A stretch of DNA of 8,384 nucleotides from an uncultured Lachnospiraceae bacterium (GTDB lineage Bacteria > Bacillota_A > Clostridia > Lachnospirales > Lachnospiraceae): NCBI GenBank assembly GCA_949957035.1, contig CATLIP010000104.1:1-8384 (forward strand). The letters are read 5' to 3'. A program made the position numbers and the translations under genes. Positions 1 through 6,854 of the stretch are shown here, piece after piece (positions within the stretch are counted from its first letter, which is position 1; the number at the start of each line of letters is the position of its first letter). The notes beneath the pieces were generated by a model. The model was not told the origin of the DNA and did no database searches. It was given only the letters and a program-made list of their open reading frames with translations.

Positions 1-35
1 TGAAGAGGGCATGCTTTAGAAAGGATTTATGTCAG

Positions 36-1058
36 ATGGCGAGGAATGTATACGGCCTTGATCTCGGATCCTATGAGATTAAGGTTTACGATAAGAAGAA
101 AGATACCATATGGAAAGAAAAAGATGTAATTGCATTGAAGAACGAGAAGGAGATTTTCGCGGTAGGGGACGAAGCCTTTTCTATGTACGAGAAAGCGCCT
201 TCCAATATAGAGGTTGTGTTTCCTATGAAGGAAGGAGTCATATCAAGGTTTCATGATATGCAGTTCCTTTTGCAGAATCTGCTCAAGAAGGACCGGCAGT
301 TTGCCCGCGGCTCAGAGTATGTGGTAGCAGTACCGACGGATGTTACGGAGGTTGAGAAGAAGGCCTTCTTCGACCTGGTTATTCACTCCACAGCGAAGGC
401 GAAGGAGGTCAATATTGTAGAGCGCTCTATTGCAGATGCGGTGGGGCTGAATCTGGACGTCCAGAACACAAAAGGCGTGTTTATTGTGAATTTTGGCGGG
501 GAGACTACCGAACTGTCTGTGATTGCGGGAGGCGGTATGGTCATGAACCGTCTTCTGAAAGTGGGAGGAGCGACCTTCGACCAGTCAGTCATCAATCTGG
601 TGCGCCACAGCCATGACTTCCTGATTGGAAGGCATACGGCAGAGATACTTCGAAAGAGCTTCGGAATCTTTACCAATGAGGTAGAGGCCATGCTTACGGT
701 TGCCGGACGGGATTTGATTACAGGCGTCCCTATGCGCAAGGGAATTTCCATTAATCTGGTAAGGCTGGCCATGAAGGACCCTTTGTTCCAGTGTGTCAGC
801 GCTATCCAGTCCCTTCTTGACCGAACGCCTCCGGAAGTGCGCAGGGCAATCAATGAGAATGGGATATTCTTGACGGGCGGTGTCGCACATACGGCAGGAC
901 TTGAGATGTATGTGGAGGAGATGGTAGGAATTACCACCAGAACCTCTGTAGAACCGGATATCTGTGCGGTATCCGGACTGAAAAAGATTATTGAGTCAAA
1001 GGAATTGCGCAAGTTCGCATTTTCTATGCTTGATGAAAATTATAGGTGGATGAGATAA
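36..1058 (+). CDS. mreB: MreB-like rod-shape actin homologue with degenerate ATPase site
   Basis: Cytoplasmic actin-fold protein that, in its family, forms membrane-associated filaments guiding the wall-elongation complex. Its 340 residues match usual MreB length, and it aligns without gaps to E. coli MreB (from memory) over residues about 120-160. Seen: phosphate-1 loop DLGS (9-12), the VGDEA and PMKEGVI stretches (43-69), the helix VERSIADAVG (128-137), phosphate-2 loop NFGGETTE (152-159) and adenosine loop TGGV (280-283). Oddities: the second Glu of the canonical IEEP motif, the catalytic one, is Arg130; phosphate-2 Asp is Asn152; the third Gly is Glu156; canonical TGGG is TGGV. The fold and the neighbours mreC and mreD make the family call secure, but normal ATP turnover is doubtful. 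ATG 36 is preferred because AAGGA at 21-25 lies 10 nt upstream; the ATG at 29 is in another frame. Confidence 0.9.
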   Translation: MARNVYGLDLGSYEIKVYDKKKDTIWKEKDVIALKNEKEIFAVGDEAFSMYEKAPSNIEVVFPMKEGVISRFHDMQFLLQNLLKKDRQFARGSEYVVAVPTDVTEVEKKAFFDLVIHSTAKAKEVNIVERSIADAVGLNLDVQNTKGVFIVNFGGETTELSVIAGGGMVMNRLLKVGGATFDQSVINLVRHSHDFLIGRHTAEILRKSFGIFTNEVEAMLTVAGRDLITGVPMRKGISINLVRLAMKDPLFQCVSAIQSLLDRTPPEVRRAINENGIFLTGGVAHTAGLEMYVEEMVGITTRTSVEPDICAVSGLKKIIESKELRKFAFSMLDENYRWMR

Positions 1059-1059
1059 T

Positions 1060-2010
1060 ATGAAGAACAAGAACCAATCGTCCTTTTCAAGTAAATACTG
1101 GCTGATTATTATATCGGTGCTCTCTGTGATACTAATGGGAATCGAGCGATTCACGGACGGCGGGGGACCCTTACGGTTTATCGCCAGTTATACGGTAGTT
1201 CCCATGCAGGAGGGAATCAGCTATGTGGGCAGGTTCATGAGCGATCTGTCAGATAATTTTGAGACACTGGAAGATATGAAGAAGGAAAATAAGAAGCTTC
1301 AGGCGAAGGTAGACGAGCTGAACATAGATAATACGCGGCTTCGGCAGGAGCAGTATGAGCTGGACCGGTTGAGGGAGCTGTATAAGCTTGATGAGAATTA
1401 TTCGGACTACGAGAAGATTGGCGCCCATGTAGTAGCCAATAATGGAAGCAACTGGTTTACGGACTTCACCATTGACAAGGGAACTCAGGACGGGGTGCAG
1501 GTGGACTCCAATGTGCTTGCAGGCAGCGGCCTTGTGGGAATCGTCATAGAGGCAGGCCCGACCTATTCCCGGGTGCGTTCTATTGTAGATGATGCCAGCA
1601 ACGTAAGCGCTATGATGCTTTCCACCTCAGATACCTGCATGGTCAGAGGAGATTTAAAGCTTTTGGCAGACGGAAGGCTTCGGTTTGAGAAGCTTCCCAA
1701 CAATGATAATAAGATCGAGGCAGGGGAACAGGTGGTAACTTCCCACGTAAGTCCGCGTTTTTTGCAAGGTCTGTTTATTGGGTATGTCAGCGAAATCGAA
1801 GTAGATGCAAACAACCTGACCCGTTCCGGCTATATTACTCCGGCCGTCGATTTCAGCAAGCTGCAGGAGGTACTTGTGATTACCACAACTAAGCAGAAGA
1901 TGCTGGATGCAGATAACACACCGGAGGAGCAAAAGCCGGAAGATACGAATCCGGAGGATACGTCAAAATCTCAGGAACCTCAAGAACCTCAGGATGAGGG
2001 AGGAGAATAA
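1060..2010 (+). CDS. mreC: Rod shape-determining protein MreC
   Basis: Bitopic scaffold of the elongasome that links MreB and MreD inside the cell to PBP2 outside. Its 316 residues show the family layout: short cytoplasmic N-terminus, one membrane helix (about 14-30), a charged heptad-like coiled coil (about 60-110) and then the extracellular beta-barrel domains (about 115-280). Family-like stretches are NNGSNWFTDFTIDKG (127-141), AGSGLVGIV (154-162) and PAVDFSKLQEVLVI (261-274). The last 30 residues or so form an acidic, Pro/Glu/Gln-rich tail made of short repeats (see the separate repeat entry), likely disordered and exposed to the wall. The ATG lies 1 nt after the mreB stop with AGGTGG (1044-1049) 10 nt upstream, so it is probably translationally coupled to mreB. 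The assignment is clear from both sequence and position. Confidence 0.95.
   Translation: MKNKNQSSFSSKYWLIIISVLSVILMGIERFTDGGGPLRFIASYTVVPMQEGISYVGRFMSDLSDNFETLEDMKKENKKLQAKVDELNIDNTRLRQEQYELDRLRELYKLDENYSDYEKIGAHVVANNGSNWFTDFTIDKGTQDGVQVDSNVLAGSGLVGIVIEAGPTYSRVRSIVDDASNVSAMMLSTSDTCMVRGDLKLLADGRLRFEKLPNNDNKIEAGEQVVTSHVSPRFLQGLFIGYVSEIEVDANNLTRSGYITPAVDFSKLQEVLVITTTKQKMLDADNTPEEQKPEDTNPEDTSKSQEPQEPQDEGGE
1921..1998 (+). repeat. Short tandem repeats encoding the MreC C-terminal tail
   Basis: Two adjacent degenerate tandem repeats lie inside the 3' end of mreC. Three 15-nt units (1921-1935, 1936-1950, 1951-1965), each starting CCGGA, encode PEEQK, PEDTN and PEDTS. They are followed by 9-nt units (1972-1980, 1981-1989, then a diverged third) encoding QEP, QEP and QDE. 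Unit lengths are multiples of three, so copy-number change would keep the reading frame. The repeats probably arose by slippage. No regulatory role is evident. Confidence 0.7.
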
Positions 2011-2013
2011 TCC

Positions 2014-2532
2014 ATGAAGAGAAAGCTCATTACATTTGCCGTAATTTTACTCTGTTTTTTGCTTCAGAGCACAATATTTCAATATCTGGCATTTGCTACC
2101 ATTAAGCCTAACATGTTGATCGTAGTGACTTCTTCCTTTGGTTTCATGCGTGGGAAGAAGGCCGGACTGTTTGTCGGCTTTTCCTCAGGGCTTTTAGTGG
2201 ATTTGGTTTGGGGCGGCGCTCTTGGATTCAACATGTTGCTGTATTCGGTTATCGGATATGTGAACGGTTCTTTCAAGCGTATGTTCTATGATGATGATAT
2301 CAAGCTTCCGATTGTATTAATCGGCGTTAGTGATTTTATGTATGGATTGCTTACGTATGCCTGTTTGTATATGCTGAAGGGGGACTTTGCATTTCCGTCC
2401 CACTTGATGGAGATTATTCTGCCGGAATTGGTGTACACCATTCTGGTAACTCTGATACTTTATCAGATTATATTACACATTAATAAGAAACTGGAAGAAG
2501 AAGAACAAAGGAGTGCAAGCAAATTTGTATAG
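2014..2532 (+). CDS. mreD: Rod shape-determining membrane protein MreD
   Basis: Polytopic membrane subunit of the MreBCD complex, of 172 residues (typical length). The sequence is almost wholly hydrophobic, with probable membrane segments near residues 4-24, 34-46, 50-66, 69-85, 97-120 and 133-155. It carries the family hallmarks: an early KPN (31-33) after the first helix and the Gly-rich GLFVGFSSGLLVDLVWGG stretch (51-68), whose buried Asp63 sits in a membrane segment. The C-terminus is a short charged cytoplasmic tail (KKLEEEEQ). ATG 2014 follows the mreC stop by 3 nt, with GGAGGAG (1999-2005) 8 nt upstream, inside the mreC end. The gene end overlaps the start of mrdA. Its molecular activity in the complex is not known in detail for any species; the call rests on family pattern plus position between mreC and PBP2. 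Confidence 0.93.
   Translation: MKRKLITFAVILLCFLLQSTIFQYLAFATIKPNMLIVVTSSFGFMRGKKAGLFVGFSSGLLVDLVWGGALGFNMLLYSVIGYVNGSFKRMFYDDDIKLPIVLIGVSDFMYGLLTYACLYMLKGDFAFPSHLMEIILPELVYTILVTLILYQIILHINKKLEEEEQRSASKFV
2507..2513 (+). promoter_or_regulatory. Shine-Dalgarno that decides the mrdA start
   Basis: The sequence AAAGGAG sits inside the end of mreD. It lies 11 nt before TTG 2525, a workable distance, but it touches the GTG at 2513 and so cannot serve that codon. Upstream of GTG 2513 there are only weak AAGAAG runs. This favours TTG 2525 as the mrdA start. The nearby ATG at 2535-2537 is not in the mrdA frame. Confidence 0.55.
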
Positions 2533-5461
2533 TTTATGGGAACGATTCAAAGCCGGTATTACGGAAATCTTTCAATCCCGAGTCGTTGTAATTATCCTGA
2601 TGTTCTGTATCATGTCTGCGATACTGGTTCAGAGGGTATTCTATCTTCAGATTGTAAAGGGGCAAGAATATCTGGACGATTATAAGCTGCAGATTCAGAA
2701 GACTAAGGAAGTACAGGGAACCCGTGGGAATATCTATGACCGCAACGGATATCTTCTGGCATATAACGAACTGGCATATGCAGTCACCATAGAAGACACA
2801 GGTGAGTATGACGACCGGGAACATAAGAATAAGGAACTGAACAGGGTAGTATCCAGTGTAATTCAGATGGTAGAATCCAACGGCGACACAGTAATCAATA
2901 ATTTCGGAATCATTCTGGACAACAATAATAATTATATATATGTGGCGCAGAATGAGACGCAGCGCCTTCGATTTGTAGCGGATGTATACGGGAAGAGAAC
3001 CATTGACGAGCTTTCCGCCAAACAGAAAAACATTTCGGCTAAGGCCCTGATTGATTATCTTTGTACAGACGAGGTGAATGGATACGGGATTGACCAGTCT
3101 GCCATGGAACCGTCACAGGTCCTGAAGTTGGTGAATGTCCGTTATGCAATCTCTCTGAACAGTTACCAGAAGTTCATTGCCACCACCATTGCAGAGGACG
3201 TAAGCGACGAGACGGTTGCCGTAGTCATGGAGAATCTGGACAGTCTGCAGGGAGTTAATATCGAAGAAGAATCCATGAGGAGATATGCGGACAGCTATTG
3301 TTTTGCTAATATTATTGGATATATCGGTCAGATTTCCCAGGAGGAGTACGACGCACTCAGTAAGGAAGAGAAGGAAGAGTATTCTAAGACAGACACCATC
3401 GGAAAATCCGGGCTTGAGAAGACCATGGATTCTGAACTTCAGGGGAAGAAGGGCGAGATTAAGCTGTATGTCAACAGTGTGGGTAAGGTTATTGAGACGA
3501 TTAACCAGAAAAACCCCAAGGCAGGGAACGACGTGTATCTGTCTATTGACGCGAATCTTCAGAAGGCGGCGTATCACATAATCGAACAGGAATTGGCAGG
3601 TATTTTGCTGTCAAGGATTCAGAATGCTTTGGATTATGACCGCACTCAGGTAAAGGACGGCAGTGATGTCATTATCCCTATTGGGGACGTATATAACACA
3701 TTTATCAGCAACGAGATTCTGGATATGAACCATTTTGCTGAAGAAGAAGCCGGCGCTACAGAGAAGGAGGTTTTTGCTGCTTTTTCTGGTAAGAGAGACA
3801 GCGTTATTCAGGAAATTACCGCCATCCTCACAGATCCGGGAGCAAGGGCATATCGGGATTTCTCCAAGGAGATCCAGGCCTACCTGACTTATATTGTTTC
3901 GGACCTTTTGACCGGACAAGGCGTGATCCGCTCAGATGCCATTGACACCAATGATGACACATATAAGGCGTGGAGGGATGATGAGAGTATCAATATCTAC
4001 ACTTATCTGACCTATGCAATTTCTCAGAACTGGGTGGATACCTCTCTGTTAAAAGAATATGCTGCTGCAGAAGGGGAATATACCGATTCCAATGAACTTT
4101 ATCAGGGAATGATTCATTATATTTTAGAAGATATACAGGGGGATAACAGCTTCAATAAGCTGATATACCGGTATATGATTAAAGCAGGCGCGGTGACAGG
4201 CCGCCAGATCTGCCTGATGCTTTATGAACAGGGAGTTCTCTCGTCTGACGATGCGCAGTATAACGGATTAAACTCCGGCGGCATCTCTGCCTACGATTTT
4301 ATTCGGGGTAAGATTGAGACGTTGGAAATCACACCCGGACAGCTTGCGTTGGAACCATGTACCGGCTCAATTGTGGTTACGGATACCAATAGCGGGAAGG
4401 TGCTTGCCTGCGTATCCTATCCTGGATATGATAACAACCGGCTTGCCAACGCCATGGATTCCAATTACTATCAAAAACTGGTGACAGACCAGTCAAGGCC
4501 ATTCTATAACAATGCAACCCAGGAGAAGACCGCCCCGGGTTCCACCTATAAGCCGCTGGTTTCTATTGCAGGCCTGATGGAGGGGGTTGTGGATGTGAAT
4601 ACCTACCTGCCCTGCAGCGGAACCTACAAAAAGGTAGAGCCAAACCCTACCTGCTGGATTAATCCGGGAGCCCATGGGGGACTGAATGTGGCAGGGGCCC
4701 TGCAGCATTCCTGTAACTGCTATTACTATGAAGTCGGATACCGCATGAGCCTTCAGGATGACGGAATCTCGCAGATTGATTCTGACACCAGTGAGGGATC
4801 TGCTACCGGAGTTTATTATTCCAGTAATCTGGGATTGGAGACTCTGAAGAAGTATGCAACTTGGTTCGGTCTAGGGGAGACCTCAGGACTTGAGATTCCG
4901 GAATCCGAGCCGCAGATTTCCGATGATTCTTCCGTACCCTCAGCCATTGGACAGGGTACGAACAACTATACCGTCAGCCAACTGGCCCGTTATGTCACTG
5001 CTATCGCCAACAAGGGTACGGTATACAATCTGAGTCTGCTTGATAAAGTCACTTCCGTGGAAGGCGACGTGCTAAAAGAGTATGAACCAAAGGTGTTCAA
5101 CACAATCTCTGACGTACCGGATTCTTACTGGTCCGCAGTTCATACAGGAATGCGCAACATGGTTACCTCCCACAGTGATTTATTTTCAAAAATAAATGCG
5201 AGTAATGTAAAACTGTCTGGAAAGTCAGGTACAGCACAGCAGAGTAAGACGCACCCGGATCACGGGCTTTTCGTAGGATTTGCCCCAAGCGACAGTCCGG
5301 AGGTGGCATTCGCGGTCCGTATCGCTAATGGCTACAGCTCCAATTACGCCTGCGATATTGGAAGCAGTGTGATGGAATACTATTATGAGATAACTCCGGA
5401 GGAAGAATTAGTTACCGGAAAAGCAAACAAGGTTACTGTAGGAGCGATAGGAGGAGATTAA
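2525..5461 (+). CDS. mrdA: Class B penicillin-binding protein 2 (PBP2), long clostridial form
   Basis: Membrane-anchored DD-transpeptidase that crosslinks peptidoglycan during elongation, the usual partner of RodA. About 978 residues counted from TTG 2525 (982 from GTG 2513, which has no usable ribosome site); typical PBP2 is 600-700. In order: membrane helix (about 18-38), pedestal signature RGNIYDRNG (67-75), GKSGLEKTMD (293-302), an unusual insertion (about 360-609), then the transpeptidase domain resuming at GSIVVTDTNSGKVLA (614-628). Active-site motifs are complete: STYK (673-676, Ser673 nucleophile), SCN (729-731) and KSGT (900-903). Cys697, Cys710, His717 and Cys730 cluster by the SxN motif and may bind a metal. 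The start overlaps the mreD stop by 8 nt, implying coupled translation. SpoVD/FtsI-type PBPs share the motifs, but the mreD neighbour and rodA in the same operon favour PBP2. Confidence 0.93.
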   Translation: MYSLWERFKAGITEIFQSRVVVIILMFCIMSAILVQRVFYLQIVKGQEYLDDYKLQIQKTKEVQGTRGNIYDRNGYLLAYNELAYAVTIEDTGEYDDREHKNKELNRVVSSVIQMVESNGDTVINNFGIILDNNNNYIYVAQNETQRLRFVADVYGKRTIDELSAKQKNISAKALIDYLCTDEVNGYGIDQSAMEPSQVLKLVNVRYAISLNSYQKFIATTIAEDVSDETVAVVMENLDSLQGVNIEEESMRRYADSYCFANIIGYIGQISQEEYDALSKEEKEEYSKTDTIGKSGLEKTMDSELQGKKGEIKLYVNSVGKVIETINQKNPKAGNDVYLSIDANLQKAAYHIIEQELAGILLSRIQNALDYDRTQVKDGSDVIIPIGDVYNTFISNEILDMNHFAEEEAGATEKEVFAAFSGKRDSVIQEITAILTDPGARAYRDFSKEIQAYLTYIVSDLLTGQGVIRSDAIDTNDDTYKAWRDDESINIYTYLTYAISQNWVDTSLLKEYAAAEGEYTDSNELYQGMIHYILEDIQGDNSFNKLIYRYMIKAGAVTGRQICLMLYEQGVLSSDDAQYNGLNSGGISAYDFIRGKIETLEITPGQLALEPCTGSIVVTDTNSGKVLACVSYPGYDNNRLANAMDSNYYQKLVTDQSRPFYNNATQEKTAPGSTYKPLVSIAGLMEGVVDVNTYLPCSGTYKKVEPNPTCWINPGAHGGLNVAGALQHSCNCYYYEVGYRMSLQDDGISQIDSDTSEGSATGVYYSSNLGLETLKKYATWFGLGETSGLEIPESEPQISDDSSVPSAIGQGTNNYTVSQLARYVTAIANKGTVYNLSLLDKVTSVEGDVLKEYEPKVFNTISDVPDSYWSAVHTGMRNMVTSHSDLFSKINASNVKLSGKSGTAQQSKTHPDHGLFVGFAPSDSPEVAFAVRIANGYSSNYACDIGSSVMEYYYEITPEEELVTGKANKVTVGAIGGD

Positions 5462-5465
5462 GGGA

Positions 5466-5470
5466 AAGGA
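5466..5470 (+). promoter_or_regulatory. Shine-Dalgarno for the GTG start of minC
   Basis: AAGGA in the 18-nt mrdA-minC gap stands 9 nt before GTG 5480. Two ATGs lie nearby: the one at 5470 overlaps this site and opens a 10-codon frame ending at 5502, and the one at 5478 is followed at once by TGA. Neither reads into minC, so GTG 5480 is the only good start. It gives a protein beginning MKDPVLIKSNRYG, as expected for clostridial MinC. Confidence 0.6.
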
Positions 5471-5479
5471 TGAGTTTAT

Positions 5480-6070
5480 GTGAAAGATCCGGTGCTCATT
5501 AAAAGCAACCGATACGGGATTACAATCTATTTTGACCCGGATATGCCCTATGAGGAGTTGCTTTGTGAGGTTCAAAAAAAATTTACGTCTTCCGCACATT
5601 TTTTCGGTCATGCGGACATGGCGGTAGAATTTGAGGGCCGTACTTTCACAAAAGAGGAGGAGCAGCTGATGGCCGAAGCCATTCAGGATGCCGCCAAGAT
5701 ACAGATATTATGCATTATTGAGAAGGACACAGATACGGAAGAGATTCATAGAAGAATGTTGGATGAAAGCCTGGAAACGATCCATGAAAGAGACGGCCGG
5801 TTCTATAGAGGTACGTTAAGAGGAAAGCAGATCCTGGAATCTGAGACGAGCATTGTGATTGTCGGAGATATCGAGGAAGGCGCTATTGTGGCGTCCAAGC
5901 GAAACGTCGTGGTCACGGGAACCATTTACGGGACTGTGATCGCGGGCGCCTCCGGCAATTATGACGCGGTAATCGCAGCCCTTCATATGGAGCCAAAGAA
6001 GCTGCGTATCGGAGATATTGAAGTCAAACCAGTTATAGGAGGAAGTTATTCATGGGCGAAGTTATTGTAA
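5480..6070 (+). CDS. minC: Septum site-determining protein MinC
   Basis: FtsZ-polymerisation inhibitor, recruited to the membrane by MinD to block septa near the poles. Its 196 residues show two domains: an N-terminal FtsZ-inhibiting part (about 1-95, opening VLIKSNRYGITIYFD) and a C-terminal beta-helix MinC domain (about 105-182). The second carries GTLRGKQILE (111-120), IVIVGDIEEGAIV (125-137), VVVTGTIYGTVIAGASGN (143-160) and AALHMEPKKLRIGD (166-179). The MinD-contact motif, RSGQ in E. coli, reads RGKQ here (114-117). The usual Gly ahead of the NIIV-like strand is replaced by SKRN (139-142). The GTG start is 18 nt after the mrdA stop. The end overlaps minD by 19 nt and contains its ribosome site. 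The family call is firm; strength of MinD binding is open. Confidence 0.93.
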   Translation: MKDPVLIKSNRYGITIYFDPDMPYEELLCEVQKKFTSSAHFFGHADMAVEFEGRTFTKEEEQLMAEAIQDAAKIQILCIIEKDTDTEEIHRRMLDESLETIHERDGRFYRGTLRGKQILESETSIVIVGDIEEGAIVASKRNVVVTGTIYGTVIAGASGNYDAVIAALHMEPKKLRIGDIEVKPVIGGSYSWAKLL

Positions 6071-6843
6071 TTACATCGGGAAAAGGCGGCGTCGGTAAGA
6101 CGACGACAACAGCGAACTTAGGAGCGGGGTTATCGAAACATGATAAGAAGGTGGTAGTCATTGACACTGATTTAGGCCTTCGCAATCTGGACGTAGTTAT
6201 GGGACTTGAGAATCTGATTGTCTACAATCTGGTAGACGTAATTGAAGGTACCTGCCGCCTGAAACAGGCATTGATTCGGGACAAACGATATGAGAATCTC
6301 TACCTTCTGCCGTCTGCACAGACGAAGGATAAGACGGCAATCTCACCCGGTCAGATGAAGAAACTGACATCCGAGCTTAAGGATGAGTTCGACTACATAC
6401 TTCTGGACTGCCCGGCAGGAATCGAACAGGGTTTCATGAATGCCGTTGCAGGCGCAGACCGCGCAATTATTGTAACCACTCCGGAAGTATCGGCAATCCG
6501 TGACGCCGACCGTATCATCGGCCTTTTAGAAAGCCATCATTTGAAAAAGATGGAGCTTATCATCAACCGAATCCGTGTGGATATGGTGAAACGGGGCGAT
6601 ATGATGACAGTAGACGATGTGACAGAGATTCTATCTATTCCACTTATCGGCGCACTGCCGGATGATGAACAGGTGGTAATCGGTACGAACCAAGGGGAGC
6701 CTGTAATCGGCTTGGATTCCAAAGCAGGCACAGCATATATGAATATCTGTAAACGCATTATGGGCATGGATGTTCCTTTTTTAGAGCTTACAAGCAACAC
6801 CGGATTCTTTTCAAAACTATCCGGCCTCTTTAAGAAAGAATAG
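6052..6843 (+). CDS. minD: Septum site-determining ATPase MinD
   Basis: Peripheral-membrane ATPase of the ParA/MinD family that dimerises with ATP on the membrane, carries MinC there, and is released by MinE. Its 263 residues are full length. Visible motifs: deviant Walker A SGKGGVGKTT (9-18) with signature Lys11 and Lys16; switch I in DTDLGLRNLD (38-47); switch II DCPAGIEQGF (119-128); nucleotide-base region NRIR (172-175); and a C-terminal amphipathic membrane-targeting helix, GFFSKLSGLFKKE (251-263), with Phe/Leu on one face and Lys on the other. All residues I would expect for ATP binding and hydrolysis are present. The ATG lies inside the end of minC, with AGGAGG (6037-6042) 9 nt upstream, so MinC and MinD are likely made together. 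Confidence is high; other ParA proteins lack this tail and this setting. Confidence 0.97.
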   Translation: MGEVIVITSGKGGVGKTTTTANLGAGLSKHDKKVVVIDTDLGLRNLDVVMGLENLIVYNLVDVIEGTCRLKQALIRDKRYENLYLLPSAQTKDKTAISPGQMKKLTSELKDEFDYILLDCPAGIEQGFMNAVAGADRAIIVTTPEVSAIRDADRIIGLLESHHLKKMELIINRIRVDMVKRGDMMTVDDVTEILSIPLIGALPDDEQVVIGTNQGEPVIGLDSKAGTAYMNICKRIMGMDVPFLELTSNTGFFSKLSGLFKKE

Positions 6844-6854
6844 GGGGATGGGAT

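Noticed and set aside
1..35. Possible end of an upstream gene (a frame closing at TAG 17-19) or an operon promoter
   Set aside because: Only 35 bases precede mreB. A few codons before a stop cannot be assigned to a gene and no -35/-10 pair is present; only the ribosome site at 21-25 is supportable.
383..1012. Long minus-strand frame (209 codons) opposite mreB, and similar antisense frames elsewhere
   Set aside because: They mirror codon bias of well-identified plus-strand genes, show no recognisable domains and lack convincing ribosome sites.
3285..3581. 98-codon plus-strand frame inside mrdA, rich in Arg
   Set aside because: It is a frame-shifted shadow of the continuous PBP2 coding sequence, with an Arg-rich low-complexity product and no domain.
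5222..5230. KSG instead of KTG in the PBP2 third active-site motif
   Set aside because: Ser for Thr is a conservative change seen in functional penicillin-binding proteins, so it is not evidence of altered activity.
5470..5502. Ten-codon ORF (ATG 5470) overlapping the minC start, a possible leader peptide
   Set aside because: Its ATG overlaps the minC ribosome site, and the better AGGAGG at 5449-5456 is about 14 nt away and encoded by the mrdA end. No codon pattern suggests attenuation.
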